Assembly: GCA_934662505.1 (NCBI GenBank)
Contig: CAKUKE010000004.1
Span: 73,566 to 137,565 of the forward strand
Length of the DNA stretch: 64,000 nt
Origin: an uncultured Clostridia bacterium
GTDB lineage: Bacteria; Bacillota; Clostridia; Christensenellales; Aristaeellaceae
Direction: 5' to 3'
Shown here: positions 23,369 to 31,948 of the stretch, one piece after another
How the letters are laid out: each line of letters opens with the position of its first letter
How positions within the stretch are numbered: the stretch's first letter is position 1
Notes under the pieces: model-generated
The model's database searches: none
Seen by the model: the letters and a program-made list of their open reading frames with translations, nothing else
What the model was told of the DNA's origin: nothing
Made by a program: the position numbers and the translations under genes

Positions 23369-25110
23369 AGACGAAAAAAACGCGTCATCACGATCTCAGA
23401 CGGCTGATGGGCTATCTGGCCGCATCCCGCAGGGAAATGGCGCTGGCGGCGCTTTCCGCCGTGGGGTCGGTGGCGCTGACGCTGGTGGCGCCCCGCATCA
23501 CCGGCCGGGGGGTGGACATGCTGGTGGAGGGCGGCGTGGATTTTGCCGCGCTGGGCAAAACCACCCTGCTTCTGGCCGCGGTGTATCTGGCGGCGGCGGG
23601 GCTCCAGTGGGTACTGTCCTTCTGCGCCACGCGGCTGAGCTACCGTACCGTGGCCGCCCTGCGCCGGGACGCTTTTTTCAAGCTGCACCGGCTGCCCATC
23701 AAGGCCATTGACGGTACCGCCCACGGCGATCTGACCGCCCGGGTGACCAGCGACGCCGAGGCGGTGGGCGACGGGCTCATTCAGGGGGTGGCGCAGCTGC
23801 TCACCGGCGGTGCTACCATTGTGGGCACGCTGGCGTTTATGCTGTCCCTCAGTCCCCTGCTGATGCTGCTGGTGGTGCTGCTCACCCCCCTGTCCGTGCT
23901 GGTGGCCAAGTTCATCACCGGGCGCAGCCATCACCTGTTCAAGGAGCAGGCGAAGGTGCAGGGCGAGGAGACGGGCTTCATCAGCGAGCGCATGGGTGCG
24001 CAGCGGCTGGTGCTGGCCTTTTCCCAGCAGGAGGAGACGCTGGCGCGGTTTGACGAAATGAACGAGCGGCTGCGCACCTGCGGCTACCGCGCCCAGCTCT
24101 ACAGCGCGCTCATCAACCCCCTGACCCGTTTTGTCAACCATCTGGTATACATTGTGACGGGCGCTGCGGGCGCGTATCTGGCGCTGTCCGGGCAGGGGAT
24201 GACGGTAGGCGGCATTTCCGCCTGCCTGACCTACGCCAACTCCTACACCAAGCCCTTCAACGAGATCAGCGGGGTCATGACCCAGCTGCAGTCCGCCGCC
24301 GCGTCCCTGCGCCGCCTGTTTGCGCTGATGGACGCGCCGGAGGAAGTGAACGATGAAAAATATCCCCACGCGCCCCGGGAGCGGGATCTGCCCATCCGGT
24401 TTGAGCACGTGTCCTTCGGCTATGAGCCGGGGCGCACCCTCATCCACGACCTGAACCTGACCGCGCTGCCCGGCCGCAAGGTGGCCATTGTAGGCCCCAC
24501 GGGCGCGGGCAAGACCACGCTGGTCAACCTGCTCATGCGCTTTTACGATCTGGACGGCGGGCGCATCACCCTGGGCAATGAGGACATTGCCGCTCTCCGC
24601 CGCAGCAGCCTGCGCAAACGCTTCGGCATGGTGCTGCAGGAAAGCTGGCTGTTTGAGGGCACCGTGCGGGACAACCTGCGCTACGGGCGGCCGGACGCGA
24701 CGGACGCGGAGGTAGAGGCCGCCTGCCAAAAGGCGCGGGCGGACAGCTTCATCCGCCGCCTGCCGCAGGGGTACGACACGGTCATCGGCGGCAAAATATC
24801 CCTGTCCGAGGGGCAAAAGCAGCTGCTGTGCATCGCCCGGGTCATGCTGGCCGACCCCGGCATGCTCATTCTGGACGAGGCCACCAGCTTCATCGATACC
24901 CGTACCGAGCAGAAGGTGAACGCCGCCTTCGACGTCATGATGGAGGGCAAGACCACCTTCATCGTGGCGCACCGGCTGTCCACCATCCGCCGGGCGGACG
25001 TGATTCTGGTGCTCCGGGACGGCGACATTGTGGAAATGGGCCGGCACGAGGAGCTGCTGAAGAAGGAAGGGTTCTACGCGAAGCTGTATAACAGCCAGTT
25101 CGCCCGGTAA
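23365..25110 (+). CDS. ABC exporter half-transporter, catalytic-site subunit
   Basis: A 581-residue partner of the preceding exporter. The membrane domain occupies about 15-310. The NBD has Walker A GPTGAGKTT (about 377-385), Walker B LILDEATSFID with the catalytic Glu, and the H-loop IVAHRLSTIRRAD. The signature motif is LSEGQ rather than LSGGQ. Combined with the Asp in the partner's Walker B, one composite ATP site would be degenerate (partner Walker B plus this LSEGQ) and the other consensus. AAAAGGAGG precedes the ATG, which overlaps the upstream stop. Confidence 0.93.
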   Translation: MKTKKTRHHDLRRLMGYLAASRREMALAALSAVGSVALTLVAPRITGRGVDMLVEGGVDFAALGKTTLLLAAVYLAAAGLQWVLSFCATRLSYRTVAALRRDAFFKLHRLPIKAIDGTAHGDLTARVTSDAEAVGDGLIQGVAQLLTGGATIVGTLAFMLSLSPLLMLLVVLLTPLSVLVAKFITGRSHHLFKEQAKVQGEETGFISERMGAQRLVLAFSQQEETLARFDEMNERLRTCGYRAQLYSALINPLTRFVNHLVYIVTGAAGAYLALSGQGMTVGGISACLTYANSYTKPFNEISGVMTQLQSAAASLRRLFALMDAPEEVNDEKYPHAPRERDLPIRFEHVSFGYEPGRTLIHDLNLTALPGRKVAIVGPTGAGKTTLVNLLMRFYDLDGGRITLGNEDIAALRRSSLRKRFGMVLQESWLFEGTVRDNLRYGRPDATDAEVEAACQKARADSFIRRLPQGYDTVIGGKISLSEGQKQLLCIARVMLADPGMLILDEATSFIDTRTEQKVNAAFDVMMEGKTTFIVAHRLSTIRRADVILVLRDGDIVEMGRHEELLKKEGFYAKLYNSQFAR

Positions 25111-25407
25111 GACGGCGGCTGGTTCCTTTCCGTCCCCGGCAGCGTCTGCCCGGCGCGGCGAAGCGGCTATGAACGCATGAAAACCCGGGCGAGGCGGCTG
25201 TTCATCCGGCGTGAAAAGGCCGCTGGAGGGACGGCCGGCAAAAGCAGGACTGAGAAGCCGGCACGTCGCCAGCAGGGAAATGAACGGGGCGCGCTGCGGA
25301 AGCGGCGCGCTTTTTGATTTGGGCGGAGGAACGCCTGTCCCCGACCATTTTTTGACCGGCGTATCCCGCTGTATAAAAATAAAGTCTGCATTTGGGCAAA
25401 AGCGACG
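25111..25407. other. spacer after the ABC exporter operon
   Basis: No gene recognised. A weak hairpin GCGCGCTGCGGAAGCGGCGCGC at 25289-25310 followed by TTTTTGATTT is a possible terminator for the exporter operon. Confidence 0.55.
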
Positions 25408-25437
25408 TTGCCAAAGGCGGACGGACTATGTTACAAT
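25408..25437 (+). promoter_or_regulatory. promoter of the APC permease
   Basis: TTGCCA at 25408-25413 and TACAAT at 25432-25437, 18-bp spacer. Because the -10 box overlaps the ATG at 25437, that ATG cannot be the start codon. Confidence 0.65.
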
Positions 25438-25495
25438 GAATAAAATATACGTTGGACGACCCCTTCTGGCAAAAACGGCAGCGAAAGAAAGGCGT

Positions 25496-26926
25496 GTGAC
25501 CCGGGTGGAAAACAAGCTGGTACGCAAGTATGGACTGGCAACGGCGATCTGCATGGTTGTGGGCATCGTGATAGGATCGGGCGTCTTTTTCAAGGCGCAG
25601 AACATTCTGGAAAAGACGGGCGGCAACATGCCCCTTGGCATCTGGGCATGGGTCATCGGCGGCGCCATCATGCTCTGCTGCACCCGCGCCTTTTCGGGCA
25701 TGGCCATGCGCTATGAAAAGGTGAACGGCATTGTGGACTATGCCGAGGCCACGGTGGGCAAGCGCTACGCCTACTACATCGGCTGGTTCATGGCCACGGT
25801 GTACTACCCCGCCATGACGGGGGTATTGTGCTGGGTGTCCGCCCGGTACACGCTGGTGTTCATCACCTCCGTCAATCCCGACTTTCCCCTGACCGTGCCC
25901 GTGGCGCAGGGAGGGTGCGTAGTGGGGCCGGAGTGCATCGCCATCATGATGTTTTACATGGCGGCGGCCTATGCCGTCAACACCCTGTCGCCCAGGCTGG
26001 CGGGCAAGGTGCAGGTGAGCACCACCGTTATCAAGATGATCCCGCTGGTCATGATGGCCGTGGGCGGCGTGGTGTACGGACTGGCGACGGGCACCCTGAC
26101 CCGGAACTTCGCCGTCGACGCGGTGGTGGCGGGGGAACCCGCCGGGGCTCCGCTGCTGGCGGCGGTGTGCGCCACCTCCTTCGCCTATGAAGGGTGGATC
26201 ATCGCCACTGTCATCAACGCGGAGATCCGGGACGCCAAACGCAACCTGCCCCGGGCGCTGACCATCGGCGGCGTGATCGTGGCGGCGACCTACATCGCCT
26301 ACTATGTAGGCGCGGCGGGCGGCGCGACCAATCAGCAGCTCATCGACCGGGGCGCGACCGTGGCCTTCACCAACATTTTCGGCGGCGTGCTGGGCAACCT
26401 GCTCAATCTGCTCATCGTCATTTCCTGCCTGGGGACGCTCAATGGGCTGATGCTGGCCTGCACCCGGGGCATTTACTCCGTCGCCGCCCGGGACGAGGGT
26501 CCCGCACCCCGCGTGTTCCGGCAGCTGGATCCGGAGACCAACATGCCCGTCAATTCCGCCGTGCTGGGGCTGCTTCTGTGCGCGGCGTGGGGCGCGTATT
26601 TCTATCTGGCCAACCTGTCCGCCGCGCCGGGCAGTTGGCTGGGCGCGTTCTGCTTTGACAGCTCGGAATTGCCTGTCATTACCGTGTATCTGCTGTACTT
26701 CCCCATTCTGATCCAGTGGATGCGCAAGAGCCGGGATGAAAAGCCCATGGCGCGTTTTGTGTGGCCCTGTCTGGCACTGGCAGGGTCGGCGTTCATGGTG
26801 TTCGCCAGCATTTACGCCCACGGGATGGGCTGCCTGTATTACCTGATCGTGTTCGCCGTGTTCATGGCGGCGGGAGCGCTCGTGCAGCGCCGGAACGAAA
26901 GAAGAACGGCGGGAAAAATACGGTGA
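25496..26926 (+). CDS. APC family amino acid permease
   Basis: A 476-residue amino acid-polyamine-organocation transporter with about 12 membrane helices. The first helix has the family's VVGIVIGSGVFFKAQNIL. The substrate is not deducible. Start choice is uncertain: GTG at 25496 or GTG at 25505 are both possible with AAAGAAAGG just upstream; the ATG at 25437 lies in the promoter. The C-terminal part has further helices and ends in a basic tail. It is a single-gene unit closed by a terminator at about 27013. Confidence 0.88.
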   Translation: MTRVENKLVRKYGLATAICMVVGIVIGSGVFFKAQNILEKTGGNMPLGIWAWVIGGAIMLCCTRAFSGMAMRYEKVNGIVDYAEATVGKRYAYYIGWFMATVYYPAMTGVLCWVSARYTLVFITSVNPDFPLTVPVAQGGCVVGPECIAIMMFYMAAAYAVNTLSPRLAGKVQVSTTVIKMIPLVMMAVGGVVYGLATGTLTRNFAVDAVVAGEPAGAPLLAAVCATSFAYEGWIIATVINAEIRDAKRNLPRALTIGGVIVAATYIAYYVGAAGGATNQQLIDRGATVAFTNIFGGVLGNLLNLLIVISCLGTLNGLMLACTRGIYSVAARDEGPAPRVFRQLDPETNMPVNSAVLGLLLCAAWGAYFYLANLSAAPGSWLGAFCFDSSELPVITVYLLYFPILIQWMRKSRDEKPMARFVWPCLALAGSAFMVFASIYAHGMGCLYYLIVFAVFMAAGALVQRRNERRTAGKIR

Positions 26927-27235
26927 AGACCGTCGCGGAAAAGCCGGACGCGCCGGCGCGCAAGCGGCGGAGAAACGGAAAAAACGGATCGCGGCATGCG
27001 AAAATGCATACGAAAAAAGGCGCTCGAAGACCGGGCGCCTTTTTGATTGCGGCGGGGGTGGCAGCGGTCGCCTGAGCGGTCATACCGCCCGCCGGCCTGT
27101 TTTGCAGGAAGCGGGATGGAAAGTATGCAGCTTTGCACGCGTCCTGTAGACGGGCGCGGGAGCATGGAGCATGATGCCGACCGGCGGGGCCGCGCCGCCG
27201 GTCTGTCTTTTCGCCTGTCTGCTTTTCCAGCCTGA
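26927..27235. other. spacer between convergent permease and esterase genes
   Basis: Contains the terminator described separately. The rest shows no gene or repeat. Confidence 0.5.
27013..27044. terminator. bidirectional intrinsic terminator
   Basis: AGGCGC (27018-27023) pairs with GCGCCT (27035-27040), flanked by six A on the left and five T on the right. It ends the permease unit on the plus strand and could also serve the convergent esterase gene. Confidence 0.75.
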
Positions 27236-28207
27236 TCAGTCGCGGAGCATTTCCGCCATGAACTGCAGGGCGTCGTCGTCCTGCCCCGGCAGCAGTTCGT
27301 GGCCGAAATCGGGGTAGAGCCGCATGTCCTTTTCCGCGGGGATACGGTTGTAGGCGGCGAACTGTGTGGAGGGCGGGCAGATGTTGTCCATCAGCCCGGT
27401 GTACATGCGGGTGCGGGCGCGGATACGGTGCGCCATGTTATGGGCGTCGATGTAGCCCAGCCGGGTGAAGACCGCCTCCTCCCGTTCGTGCCGGGGGTCG
27501 AACCAGCGGAAATAGTCCCGCAGCTCCTGATAGGCGTTCTGATCCAGATCCATTTCCCACACCCGCCGGTAGTCGCACAGGAAGGGCACCGAGGGTGCGC
27601 AGCGGTTCAGGGTGGGGGTCAGCGCGGCGCAGGCCAGCGTAAGGCCGCCTCCCTGCGAGCCGCCGATGGCGCCCACCCGGCCGGCGTCCACCTCCGGCAT
27701 GGCCATGAGGATGCGCGCCAGCTGCGCCGTGTCCAGAAACACGTTGCGGAAATACAGCTTGCGGGGGTCGCTTTCATCCAGACCGCGGACGATGTGCCCC
27801 CGGAAGGTGTTGCCGTGGATGACGGCGGGGTCTTCACTTTTGCCGCCCTGTCCCCGGCAGTCCATGGCGGCGCAGATCATGCCAGCGGCGGCATAGCCCA
27901 GATCGCTCATAAAGCTGCCGCAGCTGCCGGAGTAGCCGTGGAAGCGCGCCACGGCGGGCACGGGCTTTGCAAGATGTGCGGGGCGCACCAGATGGGCATG
28001 GATGCGGGCGCCGCCCACGCCGGTAAAGTACAGGTCAAAGCACGCCGCGCCCTGCAGCTGCAGGGGGGCGGGGATCAGGGTGCAGTCCGTGCCGAGGGCT
28101 TCCATTTCGGCAATGCCTTCGTCCCAGAACGCGTCCAGATCCTCCGGGCACTCGTTGACGCCCGTGTAGGCCTTCAGTTGGGCAAGGGGCATATCCAGAA
28201 TCGGCAT
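27236..28207 (-). CDS. CE7 acetyl xylan esterase / cephalosporin C deacetylase
   Basis: A 323-residue alpha/beta-hydrolase of carbohydrate esterase family 7, which removes acetyl groups from xylo-oligosaccharides and related molecules in the cytoplasm. The CE7 features are visible: RFHGYSGSCG (oxyanion region, about 88-97), DCRGQGG (about 115-121), GGSQGGGL with the nucleophile Ser (about 184), Asp in TGLMDNICPPS, and His in YPDFGHE. No signal peptide. GGGAGGAACC precedes the ATG. No xylanase or sugar transporter is adjacent. Confidence 0.93.
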   Translation of the reverse strand: MPILDMPLAQLKAYTGVNECPEDLDAFWDEGIAEMEALGTDCTLIPAPLQLQGAACFDLYFTGVGGARIHAHLVRPAHLAKPVPAVARFHGYSGSCGSFMSDLGYAAAGMICAAMDCRGQGGKSEDPAVIHGNTFRGHIVRGLDESDPRKLYFRNVFLDTAQLARILMAMPEVDAGRVGAIGGSQGGGLTLACAALTPTLNRCAPSVPFLCDYRRVWEMDLDQNAYQELRDYFRWFDPRHEREEAVFTRLGYIDAHNMAHRIRARTRMYTGLMDNICPPSTQFAAYNRIPAEKDMRLYPDFGHELLPGQDDDALQFMAEMLRD

Positions 28208-28237
28208 AAGGGTGGTTCCTCCCTGTTTTTTTGCTTC

Positions 28238-28266
28238 ATTATACCCTCCCTTTCCGCGAAAAACAA
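28238..28266 (-). promoter_or_regulatory. promoter of the CE7 esterase
   Basis: On the minus strand TTGTTT (28261-28266) and TATAAT (28238-28243), 17-bp spacer, 30 bp before the start codon. Confidence 0.7.
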
Positions 28267-28344
28267 GCCGTATGCGGTATATATGCAGCTGGAGACGGGC
28301 AGACTGTACATATCAGGAAAACGGCGGTCGGAGGAGGCGCGGAA

Positions 28345-29334
28345 ATGACGGGCGGGGCAAACTGCGCGGCGTGGGGACGGTTCAGAAGGCGGCGGCTGCG
28401 TCCTGTCCGCCGGAGCGCGGCGCTGTGCTGTGCGGTTTGTGTGCTGGCATGCGCATGGGCGTGCGCGGCGGCGCTTCGGGGCAGAGGCGGCGCGGAAAGG
28501 GAGGTGCTTTTGCAGACGGAGGGGATACGGGTCGTCCGGGGCGCCCCCGTCGGGGATACCGTGACCCGGGTAGCCTGGGAGGCCCTGTGCGGCGGCCGGC
28601 TGCTGTGGCTGGACGAGCGCCATCCTCTGCCGGCGGGCTTCCCCGGCCCTGACACCCGGGGGGTGCGGAAAACGGTGGGCGCTTACCTGAACGCGGCGGC
28701 GGAGGTGTGTCTGGATCGGGAAACGGTGCAGGCGCTGTGCGACATGGTGCGGGACGGCGGGCTGCCCGGGCTGCGTCTGGTACGGGGCGCGTGCTCTCTT
28801 TCTCAGCTGGAGGCGGCGCGGCAGGAGGTATTCGACCGGTACCGTCAGGTATACGGGCTGGAGACGGCGCTGGCGCGCGCGGAGCAGGACGTGCCTGCGC
28901 CCGACCGGGACGAGCACCGGCTGGGGGGCACCGTGGACGTGGCGTGGACGGATGTGGATCGGCCGTGGGAGACGGACGGGCTGGCGCGCAGCCCTACGGG
29001 ACGGTGGCTGACCCGGCATATGGCGGCGTACGGATTCATTGCCGCGCCTGAAGGGCGCTCCGCCGGGGAAGGACGGGTGCACCTGCGCTATGTGGGCGCG
29101 CTTCATGCCCGGCTGATGGCGGCGATGGAGATGGATTTGCAGGAATACCTGACATGGCTGGCGGCGGCAGGGCGGATGACGGTGGAGCTGGACGGGACGG
29201 TCTGGTATGTGTACAGCGCCCCTCTCCCGGCGTGGGGCGAGGATGTGACCGTCCGCCTGCCCGCAGGCGAGGGGGGCGAAAGTCTGGATAATCTGGGCGG
29301 CGCGGTGTTCTGGCGCCGGGCGCCGGGCGGCTGA
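28345..29334 (+). CDS. membrane-anchored VanY-like (M15) protein with altered active site
   Basis: A 329-residue protein with a basic N-terminus and one membrane helix (about 26-45), the rest outside the cell. Residues about 140-265 match the D-Ala-D-Ala carboxypeptidase VanY fold. Zinc ligands are kept: His191 and Asp198 in DEHRLGGTVDV, and His246 in VHLRYVG. The WLTRHMAAYGFI and LHARLMAAMEMDLQEYL segments also fit VanY. However, the usual SGYRS motif reads RGACS (147-151), losing the substrate-binding Arg, and the catalytic Glu three residues before the last His is Gly243 (Glu242 is shifted by one). It may be inactive or altered in specificity. GGAGGAG fixes the ATG; the longer upstream frame crosses the divergent promoter. 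Confidence 0.75.
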   Translation: MTGGANCAAWGRFRRRRLRPVRRSAALCCAVCVLACAWACAAALRGRGGAEREVLLQTEGIRVVRGAPVGDTVTRVAWEALCGGRLLWLDERHPLPAGFPGPDTRGVRKTVGAYLNAAAEVCLDRETVQALCDMVRDGGLPGLRLVRGACSLSQLEAARQEVFDRYRQVYGLETALARAEQDVPAPDRDEHRLGGTVDVAWTDVDRPWETDGLARSPTGRWLTRHMAAYGFIAAPEGRSAGEGRVHLRYVGALHARLMAAMEMDLQEYLTWLAAAGRMTVELDGTVWYVYSAPLPAWGEDVTVRLPAGEGGESLDNLGGAVFWRRAPGG

Positions 29335-29340
29335 AAAGAG

Positions 29341-29368
29341 AAAAACAGGCTATGCATAGCCTGTTTTT
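29341..29368. terminator. bidirectional terminator, perfect 28-bp palindrome
   Basis: AAAAACAGGCTATG pairs perfectly with CATAGCCTGTTTTT. It starts 6 nt after the VanY-like stop codon and has A and T tracts for both directions. Confidence 0.85.
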
Positions 29369-29809
29369 GAATAACATCGAACGGTCTGCTTCCGCAGTCT
29401 GCAGGGACGCGGCGGAAAAACCGGCGGTTCAGGGCATGGCGGAAGAGAAAGCGTTCAGCGCGTTGCTGTCCGTCCTCTGCTTCGATACGATGAAAAAAAC
29501 ATCCTGCTCCGAAAAAAGGCGGGAAAAACGCTTCAGATACGGAGGATGGGTCTGCGTTGAAATCGCGCTGACGGGGGTGGAGAAAAATGCGGGAAGCGCC
29601 CGCTGCCGCCGTTGCGGCGAAACGGCTCCGGCGCGGGAGGAAAGCGGGGGAAGCGTCCGGCGCGTCTGAAAGGAACGGTTCCGTTCCGGCACGGATGGAA
29701 AAAACATTCCTGATGGAACGCTGCCGGGCGGATGGGGCACGCTTTGGTGCGGGCGGAAAAAAGGGGGACGGTCGCCCGGGGCGATCCTGCCGCGCTGCGG
29801 CTTTTCCGG
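29369..29809. other. spacer without recognisable gene
   Basis: Open frames on both strands have no recognisable product and no good ribosome binding site. No repeat family is obvious. Confidence 0.45.
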
Positions 29810-29838
29810 TTGCATCCGGGAAAAAAAGGGGCTATAAT
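29810..29838 (+). promoter_or_regulatory. promoter of the PHP/UroD-like unit
   Basis: TTGCAT at 29810-29815 and TATAAT at 29833-29838 with a 17-bp spacer, 34 bp before the start codon. Confidence 0.7.
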
Positions 29839-29872
29839 AAAAAAACAAACAGGATAAAAGGAGGAGACCGAC

Positions 29873-30679
29873 ATGGCCTTTCCCATCGATCATGACCTGC
29901 ACATTCATACATACCTGTCCGACTGCTCATCCGACCCCCTGCAGACCGTGGACGCGCTGATCGCCTACGCGAAGAAAAACGGGCTTCGGGATATCTGCGT
30001 GACGGATCATTTCTGGGACGAGCGGGTGCCCGGCGCCAGCCCATGGTATCAGAAGCAGAACTTCGCCCACGTGTGCCGGAACCTGCCCCTGCCGCAGGCG
30101 GAGGGGGTGCGGGTGCACTTTGGCTGCGAGACCGAGCTGGATAAGCACATGACGCTGGGCGTCAGCCCCGAGCGGATGGACGCGTTTGAATTCATCATCA
30201 TTCCCACCACCCATATGCACATGGAGGGGTTCGTGCTGGATGAGAGCGACCTGTCCCTCCCCCGCCGGGCGGTCAAGTGGGCGGACCGGCTGCGGGGCGT
30301 GCTGGAAATGCCCCTCCCCTTCCACAAGATCGGCATCGCCCACCTGAACTGCTACCTTATCGCCTACGGCAGCGGCGTGGAGGATTCGCTGAAGGTGTTG
30401 GACATGATCCCTGACCGGGAGTATGAAGACCTGTTCCGCCGCGCCGCGGCGGTGGGCGTGGGCATTGAGCTGAACATGGAGCCGGAGCTTTACACCCCCG
30501 CGCAGTTTGAGCGTTCCATGCGCCCCTTCCGCATTGCCCGGGACTGCGGGTGCAAATTCTATCTGGGCAGCGACGCCCATCATCCGGCCGCGCTGGAGGC
30601 GGCGCACCGCCGTTTCCTGACCATGACGGAGGCGCTGCAGCTGACGGAGGCGGACGTGTTCCGCCCCTTCGGAAACTGA
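29873..30679 (+). CDS. PHP domain phosphoesterase (histidinol-phosphatase-like)
   Basis: A 268-residue metal-dependent phosphoesterase of the PHP superfamily, cytoplasmic. Metal-binding motifs: HDLHIHTYLSD (HxH near 9-11), VTDHFWD (Asp-His near 43-44), the Glu of GCETELD (near 86), HMHMEG, the late ELNMEPE and GSDAHHP (Asp-x-His near 234-236). It resembles HisK-type histidinol phosphatases, but there is no histidine operon nearby and the substrate could differ. AAGGAGGAG sets the start. It is followed 32 bp later by the UroD-like gene and probably shares its transcript. Confidence 0.85.
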   Translation: MAFPIDHDLHIHTYLSDCSSDPLQTVDALIAYAKKNGLRDICVTDHFWDERVPGASPWYQKQNFAHVCRNLPLPQAEGVRVHFGCETELDKHMTLGVSPERMDAFEFIIIPTTHMHMEGFVLDESDLSLPRRAVKWADRLRGVLEMPLPFHKIGIAHLNCYLIAYGSGVEDSLKVLDMIPDREYEDLFRRAAAVGVGIELNMEPELYTPAQFERSMRPFRIARDCGCKFYLGSDAHHPAALEAAHRRFLTMTEALQLTEADVFRPFGN

Positions 30680-30711
30680 CATAGGACAGGACTGCAAAGG
30701 AGGGGATGACC

Positions 30712-31641
30712 ATGACTCCGAAGGAGAGAATGATCACCGCTCTGAACCGGGGGGTGCCCGACCGGGTGCCCACCTTTGAACTGAAGTTTCAGCTGTCCGG
30801 GGAGCTGGTGGGACGGGAAATGCTCACCGAGGAAGGCCTGAAGGGGCTGTCCGAGGAAGAGACGGAGGCAAAGCTCCGGGAAAACGCCGCGCTGCTGGCG
30901 GAGGTCTACACCCTGCTGGAGCACGACGCCATCTGCATTCAGTACCTGAATCCGGCGCACATTGCCCGGACGGCGGCGCTTCTGCGGGAAATGACGGGCG
31001 ACCGTTTCCTCCTGCTGGCGCACGGGGACGGCACGCTGGCCATTCCCGACGGGGACGGCATGTACGAGCTGAGCTACGCCCTGTATGAGGAGCCGGAGGC
31101 GCTGAAGGAAAAGTGCCGCCGCATGGCGGACGAGGCCATTGCCCGCAACGACGCGCTGCTGGACGGCGGACTGGACGGGTTCATCCTGTGTTCGGATGAC
31201 TGCTTCAATCAGGGGCCGTTCATGTCCCCCGCCATGTTTTCCGAGTTTGTGGCGCCCTATCTTCGGGATATCATCGCCGCCATCCGCAAAAAAGGGGGCT
31301 GCGCCATCAAGCATACCGACGGCAACATCATGCCCATTCTGGATCAGCTGGTGGACTGCCGCCCTCATGCCCTCCATTCGCTGGATCCCATGGCGGGGGT
31401 GGATATCCGGCAGGTGAAGGAGAAGGTGGGCGACCGGGTGGCGCTGTGCGGGAACGTGCACTGCGCCGCGCTGCAGACGGGCACCGAGCAGGACGTGATC
31501 GACTCGGCGGAGTATTGTCTCCGCTACGCCAAGCCCGGCGGAGGGTACGTGTACTGCACCAGCAACATTCCCTTTAAGGGACTGCCCCTTTCCCGCTACC
31601 AGCTGGTGCTGGACGTGTGGAAAAAATACCGGGATTACTGA
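30712..31641 (+). CDS. uroporphyrinogen decarboxylase-like protein
   Basis: A 309-residue TIM-barrel protein of the UroD superfamily. In anaerobes this group contains many methyltransferases (MtaA, CmuA and related) besides heme enzymes. Visible are the N-terminal MTPKERMITALNRGVPDRVP, the central DDCFNQGPFMSPAMF, KHTDGNIMPIL and the C-terminal GGGYVYCTSNIP. The DDCFNQ segment and lack of any heme gene argue against true HemE. ATG at 30712 is preferred over 30706 because AAAGGAGGGG leaves only 2 bp to the latter. No corrinoid protein is adjacent, so the substrate is unknown. Confidence 0.85.
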   Translation: MTPKERMITALNRGVPDRVPTFELKFQLSGELVGREMLTEEGLKGLSEEETEAKLRENAALLAEVYTLLEHDAICIQYLNPAHIARTAALLREMTGDRFLLLAHGDGTLAIPDGDGMYELSYALYEEPEALKEKCRRMADEAIARNDALLDGGLDGFILCSDDCFNQGPFMSPAMFSEFVAPYLRDIIAAIRKKGGCAIKHTDGNIMPILDQLVDCRPHALHSLDPMAGVDIRQVKEKVGDRVALCGNVHCAALQTGTEQDVIDSAEYCLRYAKPGGGYVYCTSNIPFKGLPLSRYQLVLDVWKKYRDY

Positions 31642-31664
31642 GCTGCGCCGGCCGTCCCGCCCCC

Positions 31665-31693
31665 TTGACAAGCGGGGGGTTTGGCCTTATGAT
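31665..31693 (+). promoter_or_regulatory. near-consensus promoter of the DUF1858/ferritin-like pair
   Basis: TTGACA at 31665-31670 and TATGAT at 31688-31693, 17-bp spacer. One of the strongest promoters in the window. Confidence 0.8.
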
Positions 31694-31734
31694 GAAAACG
31701 CGTGAACCACGCTGAAACGGAGGAAATGAACAAT

Positions 31735-31944
31735 ATGGAAAATACCGTGAACAAGCAGATGTCCATTGGCGAGGTGCTGAACCTGCACCGGGGCACCGCC
31801 CGCATCATGATGGAGTTTGGCATGCATTGTCTGGGCTGCCCCCATGCGGTGGCCGAATCGCTGGAGGACGCCTGCGCCGCCCACGGCGCCAATGTGGACG
31901 AACTGGTGGAGCAGCTCAACGCGTTCCTGGCGGAAGCAAAATAA
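31735..31944 (+). CDS. DUF1858 redox-disulfide protein
   Basis: A 69-residue protein of the DUF1858 / hybrid-cluster-protein-associated family. The core MSIGEVLNLHRGTARIMMEF is followed by the HCLGCPHA motif, whose CxxC (near residues 36-39) is a probable redox disulfide, and by SLEDACAAHG. ATG at 31735 is preferred: ACGGAGG leaves 11 bp to it but only 2 bp to the ATG at 31726. The ferritin-like gene begins 4 bp after the stop. No hybrid cluster protein gene is in this window. A role in nitrosative or oxidative stress is an inference from family association. Confidence 0.9.
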   Translation: MENTVNKQMSIGEVLNLHRGTARIMMEFGMHCLGCPHAVAESLEDACAAHGANVDELVEQLNAFLAEAK

Positions 31945-31948
31945 GCCC

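Noticed and set aside
25437..25495. ATG at 25437 as the start of the APC permease
   Set aside because: It overlaps the -10 box TACAAT, so it would not be on the mRNA.
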